64,000 nt of DNA, taken from assembly GCA_020726505.1 (NCBI GenBank), contig JAHLEZ010000005.1, positions 62,001 to 126,000 on the forward strand. The letters run 5' to 3'. The DNA comes from Leptodontidium sp. MPI-SDFR-AT-0119 (Eukaryota > Ascomycota > Leotiomycetes > Helotiales > Leptodontidiaceae). Each line of letters starts with the position of its first letter. Position 1 is the stretch's first letter. The notes below the pieces were generated by a model that had not been told where the DNA came from, made no database searches, and saw only the letters and a list, made by a program, of their open reading frames with translations. The position numbers and the translations under genes are program-made. This document shows positions 1 to 11,482 of this stretch, one piece after another.

Positions 1-1596
1 TAGATTGCTCGCGGAAGGCGGATGTATGAAAGATAAGCTGACGGCAATCGATTTTAACAGCAGGAAAATATGACAAGTCTTGTTTGACCGCCATCTGAAG
101 TTTGGGGAGGGGGTCTCGGACGTTCACGGCTGTTGTATCTCGGAATTAGGGCTCCCTGGGAAGAGCTGAGACGCAGTTATGAGCTGATGAAGTCGACAAA
201 AAGGATGTCGTTCGTTCCGACGTGAGCGACTTCACGACTTGTTTGATATCACAATCTCTTGCCGGGCGAGGGAAGACACGAGTAGTTGTCGTAACGTGAC
301 GTGCCATGATGTGTATTTGGGCTTCATCAAACTAAGCGCATGGACTGAACTATTCCCTCGTCTTTCCTTATACCTCGGTATATTTACTTGATGTAGAGGT
401 TTAAAACATGCTAAAATATCAATACCCAAGACGATATGAACAAGCAGTGGTCTGGTTGCAAAACATGGTGACTTGGGATATCAAAAAAAGTGAGGCGGAC
501 TGACCGCTTTTTCAGAATCGGTTGATGCCATCAATCAAAGAGGTATACGCATGCAACAGAGAATGCCAAAGTCCCACTACCCATACAGCCTCCTTCCTCG
601 TGTCCTTGGTCGCTTGACCAAATTGACGTGAGGGAGTGTCTAGGGAGGTTGAACTGAACTGACCAGGTAAGGAAAAAACATTCTGACTGTAACCCCACTC
701 GGCCGCTGTTACAGATCTCCTGACGAGTGAAATGTACTGAAGTAAATGGAGAGAATTTGGGCTCTATGGATGTTTCGATTAAATGACAGACAGAGAAAGA
801 AAACAGAGGACATGTCCTGAGAATTGGGGACAGATCGCATCAACCCTGAGCTCTATAAGACCTTCACGCCCACCCTTACTTACTTCATTTTTGCGGATAC
901 AATTAGCGACAGCAAGTACGCAGTTTCAATTTGGTCATCATATTTATGATGATGGTACTTGGATGAGTGGTGGGCAATGGGCAGGAAGCTGTGTCGTGGA
1001 GGCTGTGTTTATATTATCTCCCATCCATTTGACCCTAGGTAGATAGATAATGAGTAATTACCGTTGTGTCCACTACTATACTGCACTCCGTTTGAAAATC
1101 AAAAATGTAAGCTTCACAAGTAGAAAGTATTTTTCACAATAATCCTGGAGCATGTCCGAGAGGTGAGGAACTATTTAAGCAGCATCAGATATTGTTAAAG
1201 CAGCCACATCTCTGCCTTGCAATCTAAGGCACCAACAGCTCAGAGCAGGCCCGAACCTGATGGAGACAATTCGTAGACTGAACGCGAAGAACATCACTGA
1301 ACTGCCAGTGAAGAGAAACCGCGATTTCCACGACCACAGCTCTGCCCCAACACTGCGATACATTTCTCAAGCTGCCCAAACCTTCGCTCCGAAATCTTTG
1401 GCCATCAGACGCCCTGCTGCCATGACCAATTGAGGCCCAGCCAGCAAATCAACCAGCTCAGGGGCCAGCTTGCGCCAACAACAACAGATGCCCGCGAGCA
1501 TCAACGACAGCAGCGCCGACAGAGCGTGAGCTTGTGCGAAAGGAATCACTATAGCACGGGGCTCTCTGCCATTATTTCCTGCTTGGGAAGGCTACC
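1..1596. other. Upstream intergenic region of the striatin gene
   Basis: I see no supportable gene here. Short open frames on both strands have no recognisable domain or codon structure. The last few hundred bases are probably promoter and 5' UTR of the striatin gene that starts at 1597. Confidence 0.5.
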
Positions 1597-4228
1597 ATGG
1601 CCTGGCAGTCCCTCTCGGGGATGGGGGCGGGCTCCAATGGAGGCGGCAATGGAGGTGGTGATAATTCTCAGCAGGTCAACCAGCCGCAGGGAACAGAATA
1701 TACTTTGCAGGGTACGTAGGGCATAGTCCCCAAATCTGGATATCAAAGGGAATGCTAACGAGCCTGGGGCAGGTGTGATGCGCTTCCTCCAAACCGAATG
1801 GCATAGACACGAACGAGATCGCAATGGTTGGGAGATCGAGAGGCAGGAGATGAAAGGGCGAATCGCGAGGCTGGAGGGAAGCACCAGGAAGAGCGATGCG
1901 AGCAACAAGAGCTTGAAGAAGTATATCAACATGCTGGAGAAGGCATTGAAAGATCGAGATGCCCAAGTCAAAGCTCTAAAAGCAGGCAGCGACGTGCATA
2001 CCAAAGACTCTCGCGACGGCAAAGAGAAGGAGAGTCTTGCTGTCAAAAAAGAACGTCGTAAGCATCTCTGGGTTTTGGGAGTTGCCCTCTATTAACTATC
2101 TGCAGCTGCACAAGGCAAACCCCACAATTCGTTCCTAGACACCGATGGAGAGGGAGAGAAGGGCGATGAGGATCCAGATCGCGGTAGTCTGAAGGTTTTC
2201 ATGGATAAGACACAAGGAGAGCTCACCTATCTGATGGTCTCACCATCAAATCCTCTACCACCCCGAGAACCTCCACCTCCCGAAGAAATACTTCTGCAAC
2301 CCTCTTACGGTCCAGGTCAAGGTCAGCAAAGCTTGGAGGAGATATATCAGCAGCAGGCGCGGCAGAAGAATATGCGGGAGTCGAGTCTATCCAGGCCATC
2401 ACCAACCCCCAACCACCACCCTCCCCCAGTTCCAACCTCGAATCTGCCGATTAGAAGCCAAGATATCCCGGTTTCCCGTTCCCTAGCAGATCAACAACCA
2501 TTACCTACGGCGACTGCCCAAGAATGGTCGTCTACTTTCCAGTTGCCAGAACAGCCTGCAGAGGAGCCCGTCACCAAGGTCAATCACAGCTTCGATTCAT
2601 ATGGAAGGGAGGTAAATGTTGAGGAGGTCGAGAAAGAGCCAGCAACGGAAGCGGATGGATGGGATTTCAACGAGGCAGCACAATTTCCAGAACCAGAACC
2701 CAAACCATCGCCTCAACGTCCCGATACCGACTTGTTCCCAATCGCACAAGAGCCAAAATCCCCCATCAGAGGACCGGGATCGCATCGAAGAAAAGGGTCT
2801 ATGTCAAGGCGCAAGAGTGCAGATCACGACTTGTCCCTGAACCCTTCGCAGAAGGTGGATGGGGGAAGTTTCAAGGTCAGATTTGGCTTGAGGGGACATC
2901 TGGATGCAGTTCGCTCGGTCATTTTCACTGGAGGTGGAAGCCCGGGAGAGCCAGAGATATGCACTGCAGGCGATGATGGAACAATCAAGCGCTGGATTAT
3001 ACCTGCTCGATACGAGAACCAGGGAGGGATGCATCACACTGCAAACGACTTGGACATTCAGAGCTATTTCACACACCGAGGTCACACAGGCACAGTGATG
3101 AGCCTCACTGCTTGGTCGCCATCCCAGAACTTTTCGAGTGGTGGAAGAGCGCAAGGTGATGGATGGATATTCTCTGGTGGACAAGATGCGACCGTGCGGG
3201 TCTGGGAACGTGGACGAGTCGACCCCAAGGCAACCCTTGACGGTCATACCGATGCAGTTTGGACTGTTTGCGTGTTACCTGGAACCACTGGTGCTGTTTT
3301 CGGACCTACGAATTCGTTTGGAGGCCCTGATCGCATAATTCTAGCTTCTGGCAGTGCAGATGGGACAGTGAAAGTCTGGTCTATCAGTGCGCCACCCCAA
3401 TTGATGTCACCGCCCGGTCAGACAGGTTCGAGTGGACGAAGAGGAGGTCGAGTTCGAGGCAATTCTATGTCCTCTGGATCCGCCTTCCCATCCTCCCCCC
3501 AACCGAGCGTTGCTTCTAACTCGCCATTTCACCACACGTTGATTCATTCCATCTCTCGAGCAAACAGCACAGCTTCCCCAACATGTATCACCCCGCTCTC
3601 TACCTCTGGAGATAACTTTGCCGTTTCGTATTCCGATGCAGCTGTTCTTGTCTTCGACACCCGCACTGGAGAGGAAGTCGCTTCTATGGCTAGTCTGGAG
3701 ACTTACGACCATACTGCGGCCACTGGTGTAAATGCCATCGTCGCAACAACCAATGGGTTCGAAAGCTCATTAACTTTCGACTCTAGCCGTGGTCTGTCGG
3801 AGGATGAAGGTGTTGTTGGTGGAGCTACTGGTTCGAGTGGCGGAGTTGAAGGCACCATCATTTCCGGTCATGAGGATCGGTTCATCAGATTTTACGATGC
3901 AAATAGCGGTAAGTGGCCCTGCTCTGATTCCGTCTTCGACTCTGATCCTAGTTCTAATACTTTCAAAGGTCAATGCACATATAACATGTTGGCACATCCA
4001 GCTGCTATATCTTCTTTGTCGCTGTCTCCTGATGGTCGGGAATTGGTGTCCGCTGGCCATGATGCGAGCCTGAGATTTTGGAGTTTAGAGAAGAGAAGCT
4101 GCATCCAGGAAATCACGAGTCATCGACTCATGCGAGGAGAGGGTGTCTGTTCTGTTTGCTGGAGCAAGGATGGAAGATGGGTGGTTAGCGCTGGTGGCGA
4201 TGGTGTTGTTAAGGTTTTTGCGAGATGA
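1597..4228 (+). CDS. pro11: Striatin family protein, STRIPAK scaffold
   Basis: The model joins 1597-1711, 1773-2057, 2106-3908 and 3969-4228, giving 820 aa. The last intron is 60 nt and stays open, so a naive read-through would add 20 residues. The start codon sits in a good context (gctaccATGG) ahead of a Gly/Asn-rich leader. Residues about 40-125 form the striatin N-terminal segment ([16 protein letters not shown]) with a charged coiled coil. A long Pro/Ser-rich linker follows, and WD40 repeats run from about residue 390 to the end ([43 protein letters not shown]). Striatins are the PP2A regulatory scaffold of the STRIPAK complex; the filamentous-fungal orthologue (PRO11, StrA) is needed for hyphal fusion and fruiting. 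Family assignment is firm. The role in this organism is inferred from orthology. Confidence 0.93.
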
Positions 4229-4762
4229 GTGGAAATACCCAACTCCTTTTCTCTGTTGTATTTCGAGACGATATTCACATGGCATGGGATGGACTGTTCA
4301 GCTGTGCATTGCTGGGGTTGGTAGGAATGCCATCTTTGATACGATGAAGATGAGAGAAGCTGTAGTTTAGAACCCCGTCATGGGCACCTCCCCGAATCGT
4401 TTGTTTGGGGAGGTGGAAAGGAATAATAATTGTACAAAAGGACTTTAACCTTCTATCATGCTATGCATTATGTTGTTCTGAAAGCTGCTCTATCTAGGTA
4501 ATCTACATTACCTTTTGTGAAAGAGATGTTTACGTTCACTTCGCAAAGAGGGGGGGGGGGGGGAGACTTGGAGAAGCTTGGCTGGAGTTCTCATCGGACG
4601 AGAGCTTGGCGCAACCCCACACTCCTCCACACCCCGCTTTTTGACGGCCTTTGCATTGACAACTGACACCCGGTAGCCGGCATGGAGTTCCATGCGCACT
4701 TCTTTTGTCGGCACACCTTCGGAATATGAAGATATACTTCCAGACTGGAGAGCCGCACCAGC
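4229..4762. other. Intergenic region between striatin and the Zn-cluster gene
   Basis: It holds the striatin 3' region and the presumed promoter of the regulator at 4763. No gene is supported. The only notable element is a homopolymer G tract at 4550-4563. Confidence 0.5.
4550..4563. repeat. Poly-G tract (14 G)
   Basis: An uninterrupted run of 14 guanines lies about 200 bases upstream of the Zn-cluster start codon. Such runs are length-unstable and error-prone in sequencing. Confidence 0.9.
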
Positions 4763-7352
4763 ATGGAGACAGCAGGGGGATCTGAGCCGAATGCCAAAAG
4801 GCGGCGTGTTCTTGTTTGTTCCCTGCGTCCGCTTCCGCATCGGGCTCGAAGCCGAGACTGTTGCTATCAAATTCTTTTACTGACATGTGATGTGAGATTT
4901 AGAAAGCCTGCGCTGCGTGTAGAACTTCAAAGGTAAATTACTTGAACTCGGGCAAATTGGTTCAATTCAAGAATTCTGACTACGTGGTCCACAGTTGAGA
5001 TGTGACGGAGGAAAGCCTTGCATGAGGTGCAGAAAAGCCAACGCCTGGTGTGATTATGTGAAGACGGCCGACGATGCTCTTGTCGAGTAAGTCTTCAATC
5101 CTTGTCGATTTAGTTATTTCGTTTCAAACCGATTGACAACTTCACCACAGGAAATTGGCTCGACTAGAAGAGGAGCTGGCGGCTCTGCGGAACTCGGGTC
5201 CTGATACATCAACCGCAGTCACTTTACTCCAATTGCAGCAGCAACAACAAATCCAGAACGGGATCTCCACGTCGCCTCCGTCTCCATATAATCAAGCTCA
5301 CTCACACTTTGGCAATGATGGGAGTCCTGCCTCCATGGGCTCCACGGGTCAAATGCCTGTTATGCAGGGTACTCAATATATCCAGAATCAACTTCAGAGC
5401 CAAACGATAGGAAGCGAATATACCACAATACCGTCGAGCCTGAACTTGAAGCGAAAGAGGAGAGACTTTGAGCTAAATGTGGAGCCTACTATTGATGTTG
5501 TCACCCAGGGGTTGATAAGCATGGCAGACGCATTTTTGTATTTTCAGACCTTCTTTCAAGGATGCGTGAGTTCAGCTATGTGTCGGGAATGCAACTAATC
5601 TGACAGAATGACAGGACAAATATGTTCCAGTCTTCGATCCTTCATACGATACATTTGAAAGCGTTAGGCAGAGAAGTGCCATGTTATTCGATGTAATCTG
5701 CGCGGTAGGCTGTCGTGCTGAGCATGGTGAGTTGATGCTCCAGCTAGAAAAAGATATGGATATTGACAAAGCAGGACCGGGATCGAATCAGTACCAGATT
5801 CTGTCCAATGCAACCAAATCACCCATCTGCGAGGTGATGCTAGGGACGGTTCCCAAAACCATAGAGACCATCCAGGCTTTACTCATCAATGCTTGTTACT
5901 CAAAGAAAGGCTGGCTGTTGACGAGTATGGCTACTCGAATAGCACTAGATCTCGATTTACCATCAGCGTTCAATAAGCTCTCGTCTTTGATCTTGCAGGC
6001 TGGGACGACGGATAGAGAAGAGGAGACGAGATTGATGCGCGAAGCTAGAGTTTGGTTTGGGACTTTCGTGTTAGAGCATATGTAAGCTCTCGTGGACATT
6101 TGACCCCAGGAAAGTACTAACAGACGGCGGATTGAGTCTAGATTGCGGGAAACGACCAGGGATAAAAGCCGTTGATGGCATGAGGCGATGCCGGGTTTTA
6201 CTTGGGCATCCAAGTAGGAATGCTTTGGACTTTAGGCTTTTGGCCCAAGTTGAGGTATGTCCCCCTGTTTCAGTGGATGTGGTATTGCTGACAGTAGCAA
6301 GCTGAATGCTATTCGAGGTACGTGATAAGATTATCCCCCGGGACTTTGTTGACTGGGTATAGCGCTCGCACAGGAACGGCTCTCTCCCAAGCCAGGGCAC
6401 GGGACTTCGTTGAGTGATGAAGAGATGAGTGATATTGTTCAAGAGACAAGAGTTGATTTGAGTGTTTGGCTCAGGTACCTTCCTATCCCCGACCAGCATC
6501 GTTATTTTGAAAAGCTGACCTCTGTAGTGATTGGACGAACCTTGTTGGTATGTTCTGATGGCTCCAGGCTGGATATCTTGCCGGACATATGAGTTGACCA
6601 GTGCACCCCCAACAGAGTCAAATATCGAAAAGGAAGAAGACAAAGCAACCTTAGAAATAAACTTGAAGATCCAACGAGATTGGTCCGAGATGACCATGCT
6701 ATGCCAAGGCCTACAAGGAATGGGAATCGAAAATGTTGCGTAAGTCGAGGTGCATGTGATAAGGTACATAGTTTGTGCTGACAGAAGACAGGATCATGTC
6801 TGATTCGCAGCAAAATCTCATTCACCAGGCCAAGATCAGTGCACAGAGACATCTGTCAACCATCCTTTCGAATCCGGAGCTGTATATTGCTACTTTTCAG
6901 TACGGGATGGATTTTGTCTGGGGTGGGTGGCCCGCATCTGATTGCATGACAAGACTGACATTCTTGCAACAGCGAAATGTGCCTTTTCCGTCCTCCTTCT
7001 CCTCAAGCTCGCCCGCCTGCTTCCCTCGTCAACAGATATGTCCACTCTTATCGCCGACGCCAAAACGCTCCTTTCACACCTCTCCAAAGTCCGCGGCTCA
7101 AGCAACATCTACTTCCGGATCCTGCGTCTGAGCGTAGAGAAATGCGAGAAAGCCTTGAACGGCGATATTGCGCCAACTGGGGGCGGGCAGAGCAATGAGG
7201 TGGTGGATGCCGAGATGGATTTTCAGAGTTATGTACCTAAGGAGTTTATCCTTGAGTGGAATTTCCCGGGGTTGACATTCTGTTGGATTCCGTTTGATTT
7301 TCAGGATTTGTTCATAGATTTTGGGAATGGGTTTGGGGGATTACCGCAGTGA
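4763..7352 (+). CDS. Zn(II)2Cys6 fungal-type transcription factor
   Basis: The model has twelve exons: 4763-4813, 4903-4932, 4995-5086, 5151-5565, 5615-6081, 6137-6254, 6302-6317, 6363-6474, 6528-6547, 6616-6739, 6792-6922 and 6973-7352, for 651 aa. The zinc cluster is rebuilt across exons 2 and 3: CAACRTSK joins LRCDGGKPCMRCRKANAWC, giving C-x2-C-x6-C-x5-C-x2-C-x6-C at about residues 20-46. A basic stretch (AKRRR) precedes it. A short coiled coil follows (LARLEEELAALR), then a Gln-rich linker and a middle region with YFQTFFQGCDKYVPVFDPS, typical of Leu3-like fungal regulators. Three exons are only 30, 16 and 20 nt long. The protein should be a nuclear DNA-binding regulator; its targets cannot be read from sequence. 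The splice model is inferred from motif continuity and phase. Confidence 0.85.
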
Positions 7353-7714
7353 TTGGAAGGGTGTGGTGTGGTATCAAGCTGGGAGGGATGCTCGAAGGAG
7401 GGGTATCTCATGGCCGGTAGCATTTGTTCATTGGCCTGCAAAGATCATAAGGACAGTCTGTACGTCTTGTAACTCTTGGGAAATGGAAACTTGTAGAGCA
7501 ATTTGAGGAGAAACTCCTTTCCCATATGAAATATATCGCGCAGCAATCGTTCAAGTCATCGATCTCATGGTGTGCCCAGCACACATCTTCTGATCAACAC
7601 CCCCAACCTCTTCTCCCTCATGTGTTCTTATTATGTTACCACACCGTTCCTGGCTTGCGACTCCCAGTAGAGCTTCCTAAGCTTCTTTCCTCACTTCCAC
7701 CCCACAACAACCGT
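7353..7714. other. Convergent intergenic spacer
   Basis: This 362-bp gap lies between the 3' ends of the Zn-cluster gene and the minus-strand small membrane protein. I see no gene in it. Confidence 0.5.
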
Positions 7715-8099
7715 CTAGACGATAGGTTCATAAGATCCGCTGCTCGATGCGCCGCGTCCCGAGAAGAGGAAGTAGATGATCAAACCAACGATCGGGAAGA
7801 GGAAGACGAGGAGGCACCAAAGAAGCTTATTCAATGGTGGGCGACCGGACTTGAGGATCTCAACTGCGGGAAAGTCAGCACAGATCCAGGACTGGGGGCA
7901 GTAGAAATGTTGAAGATAAAGATGCAGGGGACGTACTGAAAGCAATGACATCGAGAACCAGAACAATAAGTCCGATTACGCCACCTCCACTGCCGTATTT
8001 CCATGCGTTGCCGTGGGTGGTTGCAATGAATGTCTCTTCTGCCATGACGAGCGAGAGGAGCGAGAGCTGGAGGAGGATTGTGAGGACGTTGTTGAACAT
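7715..8099 (-). CDS. Small membrane protein with PLDc_N-type domain
   Basis: Two minus-strand exons (8099-7937 and 7863-7715) give 103 aa. An N-terminal hydrophobic segment (NNVLTILLQLSLLSLVMA) may be a signal peptide or first membrane helix. A second helix runs VIGLIVLVLDVIAF. After the intron the protein continues IEILKSGRPPLNKLLWCLL and ends in a third hydrophobic stretch, PIVGLIIYFLFSGR. The LLD..A..EIL.S.R....KLLW...V..FP..G...Y..FG layout matches the phospholipase D-nuclease N-terminal (PLDc_N) domain, a short two-helix membrane module without catalytic residues. Function is unknown. The splice junction rests on domain continuity. Confidence 0.75.
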
Positions 8100-9113
8100 G
8101 TTTGCGATTGGATTGATTTTGGTGATGCTTGGGTTGGGTTGAACTATTGCGGTCTAGGTTCGTGATCGTTATCTTTGGCAATGATGCAAGAAGATGAAGA
8201 AACAAAGTGAAGTTACGAAAGAGAGGAGGGAGGAGGGGTAGCTCTTCAGGTATCACAGAGCTAGCGATGACGTTGCATGGCTAAGACACAAGCGATTGTT
8301 GCTGTTCCAAGGAAATCCCATCCCATTCAGCCATTCCCTTCCGTGTCTAAGCGAGCCATTACGGGGGGTATCATAACAATGCGTTCTTTGTCCAACAACG
8401 TTGGGGTGCTGAATCAAATTTGAATCATTGGTCATTTTTCAAATACGGTACCAGAAGTGGCCTGTGACATAAAGATATAGTTACTTGAAGGGAGATTTAC
8501 CTTCATTTTGAGGACTCCGGCGAACTTCAGGTCAAACTCCTTCACGAGCACAGGGCATGGTTGCACCGGACGTGATGCTGCAAGATGCTGTTGGCTTAGG
8601 CGTCAAGCGCTATGGGTCCCTACAGTGCTTGACTCGGCCTCCTGTAGTAGCCAGTAAACCCAAATAGGGGTAGATTTTGGCAAATGCCCGAATGCTCTCA
8701 CCCAAGATTAGAATAGAAATGAAATAATTCGAGCGGTAATTTTTCCACCATTTCAATTTCAGAAGGACTAAATAATGAGTCGTTTTCTTCCTTATACCGT
8801 ATCCAATATGCCCTCTTTCTTTCTTTACAGCGATAGCCTATCTCTAGCATGCCTCATTTTGTGACGCCAGTTAATTTCACCAGGTTGCTTGGGAATCATT
8901 ATTTATGACTAGATTGAGGAATTCACTCACCTAATTGGTTTACATCTTAGTATTTCTATTCACATAAAATAGCCTCAAATGACTGTGATCATTCAGCCTG
9001 ACTATTCGGCTATAAATTGTACCAGTTGATAGACTCTGCCAAACCTCTTTCTGAATCATACATCACATCTTCTTACCTTGAATCATCTTTGGACACCTTT
9101 CAGTCCTTGAACA
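8100..9113. other. Divergent intergenic region
   Basis: This region probably holds the promoters of the minus-strand membrane protein and of the secreted protein starting at 9114. A TATA-like tataaatt occurs at about 9011, roughly 100 bases before that start. No gene is supported. Confidence 0.45.
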
Positions 9114-9883
9114 ATGAAGGTCTTTGCGTGCTCCATCAGCAGTGCGCTGCTTGCAGTTGCCAGTCTTCTCCTCGCAGCGGACGTTGTTGTTGCTCTGCCC
9201 TCTCGGGAGACCGCCATTACCCCAAACAAACAACCACCTCATGAGTCACGATTTCCTCTTCTACATATCATCGGTTCGATCGATGGAGTTACTGTAGACC
9301 ACTTCGGCTCCGTCCAGGAAGTTTTCGCGCAACTAGATGCTGAGGATAACAGCTTCAAGCTGGCTGACATCGACGCTATAATCAAAAGTGCTTCAGCCGC
9401 AATTTATACAGTCGAAAAGGTAATCTAGATCCGCGAAGGCCTTGACTTGCAAAAGTTAACATTCTGTCAGCGAGAAATGACAGATATCAACTGCAGCCCA
9501 CTCATTGGTCAAAATTACAATGATGCACATGGAAAAGCAATTTGGGATGGGATCGATTATCTGCATACTGGCGGTATGACATGTCATGTTGGGCCCGCGT
9601 CTTGTGTACGAATCAGTTGTTCGTGGGATTCCGCTATCTATCTTTGCAACAACAATGTCAGTTATGTCGTTAAAAATCTTGGGGCGTTACTGACATTCTC
9701 AAGACCGAAGGTCCAAATAGAGAGCTAAGGCGTTCTTGCACAAGTTTGGCATACTATGTGAAGGCATTGTACGATCTATGCTGGTATCAGCATTGGTGGG
9801 AGTTCACTTCCACCGGCCACGTTGGTGGTCAGGTGTGGGACAGAAAGAACTGGAATCTGCTTGTCCGGAAGGATAAATGTTGA
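9114..9883 (+). CDS. Cysteine-containing secreted protein, effector candidate
   Basis: Three exons (9114-9419, 9471-9656, 9704-9883) give 223 aa. The first about 27 residues are a clear signal peptide (MKVFACSISSALLAVASLL, ending near VALP). The predicted mature part carries eight cysteines. Its core is WDGIDYLHTGGMTCHVGP followed by ASCVRISCSWDSAIYLCNNN. This matches a pattern I know from small secreted fungal proteins of unknown function (aromatic/Gly stretch, C.R.SCS...AI..CN.N, C-terminal Trp/Asn and final Cys). Without the second intron (9657-9703) the protein would end early and lose its last three cysteines. Splicing is therefore supported by the returning motif GQVWDRKNWNLLV and the final DKC. 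No enzymatic motif is visible; secretion is likely, and an effector role is only a guess. Confidence 0.75.
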
Positions 9884-10229
9884 GCTTCATGGACAGTTAC
9901 CCAGTTTGCTGCTTAAATTCGGCCTTCTGCTTAGACTTTGTATGTCGTTGATTCTTTTGCATGGTCACTGGAGATACCCGTTAAGTTAGATTTCAATTAA
10001 AAAGTCTCAGTGAATTCCAATCACATCTGCTTGCAAGGCATGACTTCTCTGGATTGGAGCCAGCTTTGTGCCACAGGTCACTCCCCTTCGGCAAAATGGC
10101 ATTCGTTACATACATGACTCGTCCTCAAGGAGCTTCGTGAGACTACTACTTCTGACCTGTTATTTAGTCTCATTGAGCTACCGGATTTACGGTATTTGAC
10201 TTTTCTCATCCTCAGTTCATGCCATGGGA
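9884..10229. other. Convergent intergenic spacer
   Basis: This 346-bp spacer separates the 3' ends of the secreted protein gene and the minus-strand threonine aldolase gene. Nothing else is visible. Confidence 0.5.
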
Positions 10230-11482
10230 CTATCTTGAAGACAGAACAACATCAAACACTTGCCCCAGTCGACGGACGGCGTCGGGGCTTATTTGATAAT
10301 GCAGGACTATGCGACAACCGTCTACCTGAATACCATACCTAAGTCCTAATTGTCGAAATACCTCCTCATCTTCTAGATGGATCCAAACAAGGTTGGTCTC
10401 TGTCTGTCGACGCAGTCTACCCCCTCTCCGAACCCACATATCCGCCACCATCTTTGCGAGTCGATGCACCTGTGGTAGACAATCGATGTTCTCAAGAGCA
10501 ACCCAAGCAGATGCACTCAACACTCCAGATTGTCTCATTCCACCACCCATTCCTTTCCGAATCCTCTTCGCCCTGGTAATAAACTTTTCATTTCCGAGGA
10601 TCATGGCCCCCATCGGAGCACCCAGTCCCTTGGAGAAATCTACAGAGACACTGTCAAAGCATTCTGCGTAGCTCCTCAGGGAGCCAGCTCCGGCGGCAAT
10701 TGCCTCCCAGAGTCTAGCACCGTCGAGGTGAAGTTTGAGTCCATTCTCCCTCCCCCAAGAATGTATCCTTCTGGTCTCTGACAGTGGATGAATCAAGCCG
10801 GATATGGTATTCTCAAGACTGATTACAGAGGTGGGACATTTGTGAACATCATCACTGAGAATGGCTTTATCTTTGATATCTTCCAGAGTCAGGTACTCAG
10901 CATTGGTAGGTCGAACACTTTGAATCATTGCCCCAGTACTAGCCAGACCCCCAGCTTCCCAGTGAATAATATGTGATCGAGCATCACACAGAATGGCTTC
11001 GGGAGCTTGACTCATGTGGGTCTTCAAGGCCAGTTGATTCGCCATCGTGCCGGACAGAACAAACAGCCCTGCTTCATGACCAGCGAGCTTTGCTACATGT
11101 CTTTCCAGGGACGATGTTGTTGTGTCTTCTCTATAGACATCGTCCTGCAGTGTCGTTTTCATGATGGCGAGAAGCATCGCCATCGTTGGTCGGGTGACAA
11201 CATCACCTAAGAGAGGTTTAGTAAAATCGCATTTCACTGAAGAGAGTTCGGAGACTTACTCCGGAAGTCATATTGTGCAACTCCGGGATGGCTCCATTCA
11301 ATTTCTTTGCCTTGCAACAAATTGATCATTTCTTCTGTCTCGTCCCTGTGATCAAGACCAACATTCTCCCGCGGTGCCGCAGAAGCTTGTGAGCTTACGC
11401 AGTGTCGTTGGTATTGCACTCTCAAGAGGGAAGGGGTGCGAATACGCAAGCAGGCTCGCCTGAGTGAGAAGATGGTCGCCAT
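10230..11482 (-). CDS. L-threonine aldolase family PLP enzyme
   Basis: Two minus-strand exons (11482-11260 and 11206-10230) give 399 aa. The junction restores YDFRSDVVTRPT, the family's opening motif. Threonine aldolases cleave L-threonine or allo-threonine to glycine and acetaldehyde with pyridoxal phosphate. Visible markers are DDVYREDTTTSSLE, LFVLSGTMANQLA (cofactor-binding loop), HLDGARLWEA (Asp near residue 236 contacting the pyridine nitrogen) and VDFSKGLGAPMG, whose lysine near residue 267 should form the Schiff base. The first about 30 residues are Arg/Ser-rich without acids (MATIFSLRRACLRIRTPSLL), which suggests mitochondrial import; the usual cytosolic enzyme lacks such an extension. 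No key residue is missing. Confidence 0.88.

Noticed and set aside
3909..3968. Reading the striatin gene as open through these 60 bases
   Set aside because: The stretch has gtaagt and a proper AG end, and removing it restores the family's [13 protein letters not shown] sequence.
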